This document shows, piece by piece, positions 47,201 to 58,000 of a DNA stretch of 64,000 nucleotides. Origin of the DNA: Isoetes taiwanensis (taxonomy: Eukaryota > Streptophyta > Lycopodiopsida > Isoetales > Isoetaceae); contig JAJEKV010000010.1 of NCBI GenBank assembly GCA_021234155.1, forward strand, positions 18,885,418 through 18,949,417, read 5' to 3'. How positions within the stretch are numbered: position 1 is the first letter of the stretch; each line of letters starts with the position of its first letter. A model generated the notes under the pieces. That model was not told the origin of the DNA, ran no database searches, and worked only from the letters and a program-made list of their open reading frames with translations. Position numbers and translations under genes: made by a program.

Positions 47201-48168
47201 TTAAATCGTGAGCAGAGATGCTCCAGACGAAGCCTATGTAAATATTCTCTCTGATCGGAGACCGTGATTTAGCAGTGGTGATCAGGAGTCAGTTAAGTCA
47301 GTGTGTAGCTTTACCAGTATAGCCTTTTGGAGGTGGATTTGGTTGGGCGGTTAAGTATTGTACCATAGCAATTGTTCTTTATTGTGTTCCAGATGGATAG
47401 AGGTCTATTGTTTAATTGTATATTCAATAATCCAAGGATGTTCAAAGAGTCCAAATCCATGAATCATATCATGCATACAAGTCCAAACAGCCCGATCGCC
47501 ATAGCCCGAGCAGGTGCCTTGATGCTGCTTTTCTTCCGCTCTAATAGTTCATTAACCGGATGTTATGGCTGTTAAAATTTAAGAAAAAAAAAGTGGAGTC
47601 GCCGAAAGTCGCCCAAGATTAAAGTGGGAGGGCCTCCAGCCCCATTATATCCTTAAAATTAGGAAAATGAAGGATAGGATAAAAAAAACATCATGTGACC
47701 ATGCTGAGTAAGGAAGAAAATAGAATGAGAACATAAATTCAAACGGTTAGAATAGGAAGGAAATATCAATGAGAAACGAAAAAATCCGTTTCCTGGATAA
47801 CATACGACAAGAACCTTTTGTGAAAGCTACAAGGTTCAATGAAAAATGCTACCAATCAGGCAGAACATTTACATCTGTGTTAGGCATTCATATTGGTTTG
47901 CAAGTCTGCTATTTACGATCTACTGATGTCTATTTCTGCTATTTACGATCTATTGATGACTACTCCTTTAGAAGCAGGACTTACGGGATTATTTTCCAAG
48001 ATAAGGCGAGTTTAATAAAGCCAACCAATTTGGGCTATGATTGAATATCTAGGTAATGATCTTCAAAAAAATAAAAAAACAAATAAGACATTAATGCATA
48101 TGATGACAAATCTCCCCAAAGAAAGGATTCGAGGGAAACAAAACTAGAATATATCTCTCCAAGTATAG
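44223..48168. other. AT-rich region without recognised genes, unit 2
   Basis: Counterpart of 29101-33049. The open stretch 46811-47119 is identical in translation to 31695-32003. 47769-48044 matches 32653-32925 apart from one inserted codon and one substitution. Conservation here reflects the recency of the duplication, not coding function. Confidence 0.4.
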
Positions 48169-51100
48169 GAATAGAATAGAATAGAATAGTTTTTTTATCG
48201 TCCCATCGAGACCAATCGGCCTATGGGACCCGGGAAGGAGCGCGACAAACTTATTCTTGTCGGGTTAAAAACCCCGCCCAGAAGGGTTTAGAGGGAAAAC
48301 CGCGGGCGATAATAAGAATCTTTGTCAAACCGCATACAAGTATACATCATCATGAAATAAATGTGTATGTACATGTCAAGTGCGTGCCCGAGGACATAGC
48401 TGATCTCGCATGTCCATGACCTCCTGAACTATGATCCTAGCATCCGTACGGATGCCGTGCTCAATGTGACATGTAGCGGTGGCGGGCTCGACCAACTTCG
48501 GCATAAGCGTCCGGATTTGATCATATCTTTGGGCAACTTTGAAGGGTATGAGATTCATCCTCAATGACTCCCATTTGGCAAAGATTGATGAGAGCCCGTC
48601 CCGGCGTGGCTCACCAATCCATCTGCTTTGTCTCAATTGAAGATGATGTGCCCCTTGTGCGAATGGAGGCAATGAGTGCGTCTTTTCATGGGCAAGTGGG
48701 TGCGCGGGTAGCATTGTGGGCCTCGTTCCAATGTGGGATTTATGTGGCCGTGGTAGTGTCTTTGTCTTGACTGTTCAAGGGCGGCATCCCAAAGCTTGGC
48801 GATGAAGCAAGCGTCAAGATATTGCCTCAAGCTATGGCGACCGCCTCTGTTTGCACATGTATGCACTGTGCTCCGCACATTCCATCTAGCCATCCATTGA
48901 GCTCTCTTTTCCCTCCAAAGCAGGCCTTGAGGCATTGTGGCCCCATTGCCATGATATAAGCTAGTTTTGGGAGGCGAGCATCGTCCATGTTGACCACCTT
49001 CTCCGAAAATAGACAATGTGGCGATCAAGGGGCGCCCTCGAAGAGGCAAGAATCCGTTTTCCTGCGGTAGAATTTGATATGGGATTTGTGGACTTCACCC
49101 CTAGTGCTCGCACCAAGGAGGCTTTTACTTTGCTCCAAGTCATTCCAAGTAGCGAGGGATACTCTTGGGCCCCATACTTCCACCCAGTATAAAAGGGCGG
49201 GCTCCACTAAGACTTTGAGCAGTGTGGTGATGGGTCCAATCATACAACTCGGCTCTATGACTATTGTTTTGCATTGCATATAGTGCTTTCCAGCCAGCAA
49301 GTAACTCATAGCCGTATGGATGTGTCCCGGTGCATAGTAGGAAACTCCACTCCCAAATATTTGTATGTGGATGCTACTTCCACATTACGCCCTCAGAATG
49401 GAAGGAGGGGATCCTACCGGCCGTCGTGAAGATGATATGAAAACCACCTTAGTCTTGGCCAAGTTGACGCCATATATCGCCCGACAAAATGTGTCCGGGG
49501 CATCGAGATGTCGTTGCATGTCCTGGCGGTGTGTAAGCTAGGAGGTCCACATCATCAGCATATATTAACCGCTTGATGATTCGGTAGAGAAGGTGAGCCC
49601 CGCCACCCCCATTATCGCCAAGCCAGACTCTCAATTGATCAATGTAAAGCCCAAACAATGTTGGGGAGAGAGGGCATCCTGGCGAACCCCGATACTACTA
49701 TCAAATGGTTGGGCTTGTCGGCTGCAGGCAGAGCATCTTTCATAAAGCACAGTATTGCGCATTCTCGCAAATCTACAGGAACCCCTAGCCATAATCTTGC
49801 CCATAGTTTTTCCCGAGGCAGTGTCAAATGCCTTTGCAAAATCCACGGCGAAGCAACAATATAGATCGGCGGTTCCTACCGTCTTCAACCGAGCTCGCAA
49901 TGTGAAGATGTGGTCAATGGTTGAGTGTCCTGGTGCGAATCCGCCTGGGTGAGGGCCCGTATCTCTCACCTCCGCCAAATGGCCAACTCAAGCTGGCCGC
50001 TTTCGAGAATCCCGGCTAAAGCAATTTTGCAAACACTGGCCCGACCATGATTGTTCGATAATTTGGCAAAGGCGGTCGCGGGTCGCCTTATAGATGGGAA
50101 CAACTTCGCTATTGGTCCTTTGCGATCGGGAAGCCTTCTGTAATGCCTTGTTGAACAAGGCGGTCAAAGACGGGTATTATGGACAGACCACCGCCCACTT
50201 AAGCAATTCTGCGCTGCATGCCATCCGGTCCGGGGCTTTCCCATTGGCAAAGACGGCGTAAGCCTTGTTCCACGCCCGAATGCGTGATTTCTAGCATTGG
50301 GCCTTCTTGCGGGGTAATGCCGCATGTGCACCACGAGGGTCGATAGCTATTGCAAGTATTGCCTCCACTGCTCGGGAGTGATGTTCCCTGTGGGCTGTAC
50401 TAGCCTTCTAAGAACCCTTCGCCAGAAGGTCCTGGGGTGACGTTCCAGGAGATAAAACATTTCCCTTTGATGTGCTGCAATGTACCTGGCTTTCTTAGCT
50501 TTAAGGAAGACGCGGTACTGTCTGACTGCATGTGGGCGTAAAGCAGGGTCTGTGACTTGGCGGAGCCAGCGTTTGTGTTCCTTGCACTCTGCATCAAACC
50601 ATTGATTACGTGGGAAGGTTGTGTTCACGGAGGTCCGTCAAGGCGGCTTATCCCAAAGCATCTCTACTGCTATGAGCCCTAAGCACATCGGGATCGGCCG
50701 CTCATCTGTTGCTCTAGTGTAGGATATTGCAAAATTTGCGCGGTCATTTATAAGCATCGGGCATAAGCCCCGCATGTTCATAATCCAATCGCCTGGTGAG
50801 GCATGTGAGGAGCGCGTACGGGGGGTTCGCACAACCCGCCAAGCCAACTTCAAGTAAAAAAGTGGTAAGTGGTGCGAGTCGATCTCTTCATCCCTATTAG
50901 TTGTTCCCCACGGAAGTGCTTGACGACATGCATATCCCGCCGGGGCACCGGCACATAGTCCACCACACTAGATCCTCCCCCGGTTTTCCCGTCTACAAGT
51001 GCTCTTGCGGTGGGCCGGCCCTTTGTGCCGGTCCATTGCAGATTACCAGTCAAAGATACCTGAGCAAAAGCAATTGTCTACCATAGCGTGTGACGATTGT

Positions 51101-51745
51101 CATCGATGTCCGTGGCCAAGGCGCTTCTGCGGGCGCTTAAGCGCAATATATCATCGGTCAAAGGGATCAAATCTCATGGGTTGTTCTACCCCGGTGCGCA
51201 CATTGAAGTCTCCAAGGAGTATGACTTTGCCATGGCGCTTATCTTCTTTGTATGTCATCATATAGATCGACATAGGGTCCGGCCCTATCCACATCCGGAA
51301 AGTGGGTGTGATAGAAGTTGCTACGCATGTGGAAAGTAGCGGGCGCCACAAAGAGGGGTCACTCTTTTGCAGTTTTTTACGCACCCACAAGTACCGGTTG
51401 TGTAGCATGCGTCTTAAACAAGGAAACCGGAGCGTGCAAAGGCCGATTCGATAGTAGCGAGCAACTCCCCATGCCCCCGCTTTCTGTGCAATCATTGAAG
51501 ATTGAGTAAGCGCTGGTATCCTAGCAAGTCGGGTATCCCTGTGTCTGCATGCTCCCATGTTTCCATAAGGAAGATCAGATCCATATCTGCAGCAACAGAG
51601 TTGAGACTATCTCCCTTCTGCCATGGGAAGCCCCGACAATTCCAGGAGACCATGCGGAGGCACAATTCCTATTTGTCGGCAGGGGCGGCAGTTGGAGATT
51701 CAGTGGCGGCAGTTGGGGATTCAGTTGGGGAGGAATTACATTTGT
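48169..51745 (-). mobile_element. LINE-B, longer copy after unit 2
   Basis: The minus-strand element runs from its TATTC tail (48169-48189) to about 51745. The part from 50633 to 51745 is single-copy in the window and supplies the 5' half missing from unit 1. One gene with endonuclease, linker, reverse transcriptase and C-terminal region is visible. No separate ORF1 was found, and the true 5' end is uncertain. Confidence 0.82.
48370..51653 (-). pseudogene. LINE-B ORF2 (endonuclease-reverse transcriptase), frameshifted
   Basis: The ATG at 51653-51651 starts MVSWNCRGFPWQKGDSLNS, then DLIFLMETWEH with the catalytic Glu. 51558-51151 encodes MLHNRYLWVR and HGKVILLGDFNVRTG, with the endonuclease GDFN box intact. 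50628-50347 encodes the linker FPRNQWFDAECKEHKRWLR and RHPRTFWRRVLRRL. The reverse transcriptase follows: STIDHIFTL, YCCFAVDFAKAFDTA, and LIYADDVDLLAYTP carrying the catalytic YADD box (49658-49449). The C-terminal part (49309-49025) has ALLYWVEVWGPRVSLATWN. Several frame changes break it, but every catalytic motif is recognisable, so the source element was recently active. Confidence 0.85.
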
Positions 51746-52459
51746 CGAAATGCTATGATACATCTTACAAAATAAATTCATTGGAGAAGTAGGCCAGTGC
51801 TTTGATGGACTATCGGTTGGGGCCTAGATACCCTAGCAACATACAACAATTGCGTAATATTGCAATGGTAATAGAATTTTTTTGTTAGGTGGATTAAAAT
51901 TGTTTTGGTCTATGGAACAAAGGTGGTGAAAATTGGACATAACCATTCAAGTGAATTAAAATTTTGGATAATATGGTAGTATCATAAGCAAATTTGTATA
52001 TTGGTAGTGATACAAACCAATATACATGTCCACCAACAAATAGATGCTGACCTTTATGACTATGTTTGCATGCAACCAATGATACATATAACTCTTTTTT
52101 CAATTACATGAAACGTTCCATATCTACTCCAACTCGTTACATGTCAAAGCTCCTATTTTACCCTATGATACACATCATAGATGATTGGATTTATGAATAT
52201 TGCATATGATACACTCACAAAACCTTGAAGCTTTCTTTGTGATCCGTCCTGTGCTTAAGACTGCATCTAATGTAGAAATTATGAAATTGGCTGGAAGCAT
52301 CTGTTTGCTTGCAAGTGCTGAAGAAGATAAGAGGAAGGAAGTTTGGAGCCCTACAAGAGTGAAACACTTCTGGCCAAGTGTGAAGGGGTAGCCCTGTTAT
52401 AGGATCCTGCCAAGGTGATGTAAATTGTGGATTCATAAATTTGAAGATCTAATGATTGA
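51746..52459. other. AT-rich, no gene recognised
   Basis: A plus-strand open stretch at 52200-52391 (63 codons, with SNVEIMKLAGSICLLASAEE) looks protein-like but fits no family I know. It might be another captured fragment next to the inverted TIR-like end. Confidence 0.3.
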
Positions 52460-52555
52460 GATGAAATTAAACTGACGTGGCATGACACGTGGCATAGCTA
52501 GAATTGCAGCAAAGTGTGCACCTCGGGTTAGGCAACCTTGCTAAAAAAAGACTGA
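52460..52555 (-). repeat. TIR-like end of a repeated element, copy d (inverted)
   Basis: On the minus strand it reads AGCAAGGTTGCCTAACCC, CACTTTGCTGCAATTCTAG, TATGCCACGTGTCATGCC and CATCTCAATCATTAG, matching copies a-c in order. With copy b it would bracket the duplicated region, but flanking target duplications could not be matched. Confidence 0.55.
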
Positions 52556-52844
52556 AATAACTGATAAGTTGCGACAAGAAATCAACAAGGCAAGCCTCTA
52601 AATTCCACACTAATATATTGGAAAGCTATTGTAAGAAGCAAAGGTGAAAGTTTTGTATCCCTCGCTACTGATCCAATATTTGTTGTGGATTACCTTATAC
52701 ATGATACAATGCCAAAATGAATTATCTCTAATATATAATTGTAATTAGGTCGATAATAGGGTAGCTTGCATTTGGTTTGGTTAATGTTTTTTCTATGTTA
52801 AGGAGTAAGCATCTAAATATTTGGGAAGAATGGAGGCCTTTCTA

Positions 52845-52849
52845 GAAGC
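52845..52849. repeat. Target-site duplication (LTR element)
   Basis: GAAGC, repeated at 63960-63964. Confidence 0.85.
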
Positions 52850-54421
52850 TGTGACGGCCCCAGCTCATATACGATGCCCCGATCGTATACAAACTGGAGA
52901 TCATCCCTCAAACCAGCATCTGCTCGCTGACATGAGGCCGTCCACCTAACATCGGGCCCTTGATGGTGGCCAAGAACCCGACGGGGAAGAATGGACGTGT
53001 CATTCATCCCGTCTCCCTCGGGATCGACCTAGCTGCGGAAGCGTAAACAAAACATGAGCACATGACATCAATCAACAATAACATACCCACCTCGAAGGGT
53101 GGTCCACCATATCACAGTAGCTGCAACAACACATCAGTACATCAACATAACATGGGGAAATCCTACCCAGGCTCAGACTCATGGGGAAAGACTGACGGCT
53201 TGGGGTCTCCAGATAGCAATGCAGACAGAATTCATGGCAAATGGATTTGGCTGGCATAGGAACATGGTCGTTGGGTAGTCCACTCCATCCGCCCCTCCTG
53301 TGCATACTTTGCAGATAGGCTGAAAAGTATTGGAGCCTGACCGTAGCCTGCCGGGTGAATAGCCAGAGGGGCTACTACTACTGGGTTGCATCTCCCCAGT
53401 CCCGATGAGGCAGGAGGAGATCACTCCCCTCCAGGAGGTTCATGCCAATCACAGGCGAGCTAGAGAGCCACTGCTCGTATTCGACTTCAACTCACTGGAA
53501 GGTGACGCATCACCCCACGAGTGTCGAGCCCATACCCTGGCCTCACGCAGTGCCAGGGTATTAGGCCTAGCTCACAGCGTTCCCCGGCCGTCGTTACGCG
53601 CCAGCGGGATCAACCGTGATTAGACAAGCCCTCCCTTGTCAGCCGGTCTAGCTCCGCCACCCACAGCCAGGCGGGCTCTTATGCACAGGCCGCATTGGTG
53701 GGAATTAATGGGCTAAAACTAGGATCATACAACTACTTGGGCTCTGGGTCTCTACCCCCCTTCCCAATACACAAGAGTGGCGCATAGAATGTCAAAACAT
53801 CATCACAACAGAACTGAAAATAATAGAATACATCTATTCTAATCTACCTAATCATACATGGTTAGGTTCCTTTGTTAGTGTCTATCATTCTTAGGCTGTA
53901 GGGGTCGCCTATAGATAAGAATGGATGCTAAACCTACTGAAAGAGGCCTGATAACTCGGATCTACCTATTGAATCAACCACCCACCCGCATCTTGGATGG
54001 CTCCCAAATCCTCAAAGCGTCCATGCTTTGGCGATCTCGAAGTCCGTTGATCTTGGATCGAGCCGCAACACTGGGAGATCCGACTTCTATGCTCCCCTGG
54101 TTCGGAAATGCATCCTCTGGCTGCTCCAATTCGAGACTTCGTGGGTGAGAACCGAAAGGGTTTCCCTTTTAGGGTTTATGCCCCTTTATCCCCAACGAAT
54201 TTAGGGCTGGTCCCTTTTGGTCAATGGGTCATTGCCACGTGGCAAAAGGGATTATATTCACATGTTGCTTTAACATGTGCAATATAATGGTTCACAAGGT
54301 CGCACCCTAGGGTACTACCCTTTATTTGTCGCCGCGGTACATGTCGTCTGAGTCGACATGTACTAGTGACGTGTCAGTATAATATACGTATTCATACCGT
54401 ATGTTATGCTGGAACGTCACA
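52850..54421 (-). repeat. 3' LTR (minus strand)
   Basis: Starts TGTGACGGCCCC and ends GGAACGTCACA on the plus strand. It contains a palindromic G-box, GCCACGTGGC (54236-54245), and a long imperfect palindrome at 54251-54288, both within the first ~190 bases of the LTR in transcription sense, that is, in U3. Confidence 0.92.
54251..54288. promoter_or_regulatory. U3 palindrome next to a G-box
   Basis: ATTATATT then CACATGTT, a 5-base spacer, AACATGTG, one extra base and AATATAAT form a nearly perfect 16-bp stem. The same palindrome occurs in the other LTR near 63790-63828, and both copies adjoin GCCACGTGGC. This could be a transcription-factor site or a cruciform; its function is unknown. Confidence 0.6.
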
Positions 54422-54435
54422 TTCTCCCCACCTTG
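54422..54435 (-). other. Polypurine tract
   Basis: On the minus strand CAAGGTGGGGAGAA abuts the LTR start TGTGACG. A second copy of AAGGTGGGGAGACT lies at 54461-54474, and between them is a perfect 7-bp hairpin (GATGCTG/CAGCATC, 54440-54457). Confidence 0.8.
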
Positions 54436-54529
54436 AATTGATGCTGTCCGCAGCATCAGGAGTCTCCCCACCTTGGGCTCTTCCTGTCCTGCCACCAACT
54501 TGATGCATACAATTTATTACTATTATACT

Positions 54530-55045
54530 TACACATTTATTAAGATTACCTTAAGGCAATATTTTTAAATCATTATTACGCCATTACATTATCAAATAGC
54601 TTGTCAAATCGTAACTTCTATTAAAACAAGGTACTTATTAGTTTCTGTTATCACAACATTTAGTTTATCACAATTTAACACTTTCATATACAATTATTAT
54701 TTAAGGTATTCTTCATTCCTTGCAACACATTCCAACAAAATTTGTGTTGCAAGTCTTCGCACCTTAAAATCCTGTATTAATTTTACAATATCTATAATTA
54801 CACACTTACTATCTTAATTATTATAATTACTCTAAGGTAATGTTTAAGACATTACTGTACTATTTCATTATCCAATTAACTTATGACTTCATAACTTAAT
54901 GCACGCAAGGTAATTATTGCTTACTTAATACAATATTTAAGTTTATCAAAGTTTATCAATTTCATACAAAATTTACACTTCTAAAGTATTCTTCATCCCT
55001 TGCAACACATTATAACAAAACTTGTGTTGCAAGTCTTCGTAACTC
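54530..55045 (+). repeat. Diverged ~260-bp tandem pair, each with a hairpin
   Basis: The two halves match in order, and each ends with a perfect 11-bp stem, CTTGCAACACA paired with TGTGTTGCAAG, at 54719-54753 and 54999-55033. The hairpins and the CATTCCTTGC context are better conserved than the rest. Confidence 0.75.
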
Positions 55046-58000
55046 GACCTCCTCGCCCTCCGGAGCGCTCTATTGGCCCGCAGGTCGTCACTACGTTATA
55101 ACCATTTTAATTATTAATAAAATTTTGGTTATATGGTGACCACCCCACATCTACATGGATGCATGGCTAATCTCCCGGCGTAGGAAGAGGGTGAATCTTC
55201 CATTATGGCCGTGGAGATAGCGCCTATATGCCTATATGCCGCTCATGCCTACACTCTAGTTGCCCAGCGTGGAGGATAGGTCCTTCCCGTATATGGGCGT
55301 GAAGGCCAGATTCCTCCTATCAAAGCATATATGGGGCTAGAGGTGCTTTTCCTATCAATGCATTCCTGAATGACCTCCTTTCTCTCGAGGTCGTCTACCT
55401 CCGTGGAACAGAAGTAGACTTTCTAATCTACCTTCCACTCATCCAAGCGGAAACGCGGTCATGCCTACATTGACATTACACCATGCCCTAGAGATCACCG
55501 TAGTAATCTCATCATCGGTAGCAACGCATGCAACCCTTACCTCATAGGTTGCATGCGTAGATTATACTTAACTACACATGAAATTAATCTAAACACAAAT
55601 CGACATGCACGAGGCGATTTTTTGGCTCCCTTTAATGCATGTGATTAACATAATTACCTTAACGTAATATTTATGAATTAACGTTATCATAGCATCGGAT
55701 GCATTACTTCCGATAGTACAATTATATTTACTCTAAGCTTTACAATATTTAATTACTTTTAGATCGCGATTATTTAAACAATAACCCTGATTTTAGACCT
55801 ATTGTTACATAGAGAAGGTTTTAGTTATCATACACAAGAATTAGATGTGCTTCTTATTCTCTTCCTTGGGTCTTGCATTACCCTTGGAAGTATATCCCTA
55901 AGATGCACTTAAGTATATCCGAATTCTATTTTCTATTTATATTTATAAGGACCCCGAGGTCATATAGCTATCCTTGGAAGGAATTGCATCCCTGCGAAGG
56001 ATTAATTAACATGCTAACTCACATTTATCGTTGTTATTTAACTTATTTCCGTATGATACATATACGTACATCAATTTCTATGCAGTTATTAGGATCTATA
56101 TTTAACTTATCTATAAGACACATTAAAGCTTATAATACATGCGCACACCTTACCTAAGGCTAGAACGCATCCACCCATTGAGCTGGCGTTGAGTAATTTG
56201 GAGATGACTTGGTCGTTGCATTGCTCCCATAGTTTTGCTCCACTTCATTGGTGTAGTTAGCTACTACGTCAGTCTCGCACGTTGAAGGCCCCCTGAGCCT
56301 AAGGTATCTATCTATTTTACGCTCTATTCGCTTCGGCCATTGCCGGAGTGAACTCTATTCTACGGGGTCGGTCAATTCGATGCAAGTACGTTCAATCCTG
56401 AGATTGAGCCCTCCCACTTTCTTCGAAAAGAAAATGGTCCTGCACCCCTTCAATGGCGTTGTACACAGCGTCATATTTATTCTCTCCCCTTACTTAGCGC
56501 ATTACTTTACTAGCCTTAGCTAACATATATAACCATCTAAGATGGATGCATATATTATGTTATCATTTGTTTCAATATAGTTACGAGTTCCAAAGCACAA
56601 GGTTTTGTCATTATGACAATTCCTTTTGTCTCAAAAGACTATTTGATTACTATAATTCTTATTTTAAATGTACTTTACATGTATTATTCTTTTATATTCT
56701 AGAGATTCCCCCTTTCTTAGTTATTTAAACTCTTGGAATATTCCTACCAATCGAATTGATGCCATCGTAACAAGTTGGCCGGACTTGTTAGATTACTTCT
56801 TTTCTTTCGGTTGGATTATTCTTTTGGAGGTACTAGATTTATACATGGTCAACAATTATCCTAGTAATGATTCCTTCTTAGCGAGGTGATCAATCTCACC
56901 AAGTGATTTCAATACGTTGGATGTCTGTTAACAATCGTGTATAAGTTTAGTCACTCCTATGCGTTTCCTTCCCAATCCTTGACGCTTAGCTCAATATTGG
57001 GGCAATCCTTTCAGCGAGAATATCTGGAAGTGCCTTCTAATCCCAATATGGATGTTACTGTCTATACATTTAATATACTAGGCCCCATGGCCTTAGATCC
57101 CTGAGCTTGCTAGAAGCTCATCCACTCTTTGCCTGCTTGAAGTTGCAAGGTACGTTCTTCCGAGTTGCTCGATACTTCAGTCTCCTTGACGGTGGCTCCC
57201 CTTTGATGTAGAGGTTGACTTTGTTCGTTTAGAAGCCTCTCCTTGCTGGTCTTTGATGGTGTAGTTGGCCACTTGAAATCTTCCATGCCGCTTTTCAAAA
57301 GCCTGAAGGTGGCGCCGTTGAAAAAGATATTTCATCTTGAACTCTTTGTCTTGGCAGCTAAAGGACGACTCTATATCCGATATTGTTTCCTTGACTCCAT
57401 CGACGTCTCATACATCGAGTCCTCTTGTCGTTATCGTGTTGCCCGAAGAGTGTTGAAGATGTTGATTGCTTCACCCCTGCAAATTGCCTGACATCTCTTC
57501 GTTTGATTTGTTACGCTATGGGAGGGAAGAAATAACAAGGGAACTATACATGCAAAGCATATAGCTTACATAATTACAATTACTAATAGAGCTATTAAGT
57601 CCCCCTTGTGCCTCCGTTCGAGTTGCACACCTACTCCTTGGTAATGTCATCGGTGTTCCTCCTGGTGGCATGGTGTTGACGATCTATATCCTCCTATTTG
57701 TACGTCAGCTCGTACTCCGGGGTAACTTGTTGATATGCTTGGGCCCTCTGATGTTTGTCGGCTATGGCACAACACGCTTTGCATCACATTCTAACTAAAG
57801 ATGTGCTGGTCGTTGATGCTTCGACATTTCTGTCTGCCTCCTGATTCTGTTCTCGGGTTGTAATTGTTTCCCCCTTCATGATACTTGAAGCTATTTGGAG
57901 GCGTCTCTTGAGGCTGTGCGCGCTTCCTTTGGCTATACTCCTCTGGAGTTGTTCTCTTCTGCAGTTGTTCTTTGAATCGTCGATCCTTGGGTTCACCAAG

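Larger units (their letters stand above)
35491..50633 (+). repeat. Tandem duplication, unit 2 (~15.14 kb)
   Basis: Direct copy of 20412-35488 in the same order. 46797-47490 and 31681-32374 align with a constant offset of 15,116 and no difference I can see by eye. GC-rich parts differ by many small indels. LINE-B continues beyond the end of this unit into single-copy sequence, which fixes the right-hand breakpoint. Confidence 0.95.

Noticed and set aside
22590-52555. One giant TIR transposon spanning the duplication
   Set aside because: Ends are similar and inverted, but the flanking bases give no matching target duplication, and nested insertions explain the pattern equally well.
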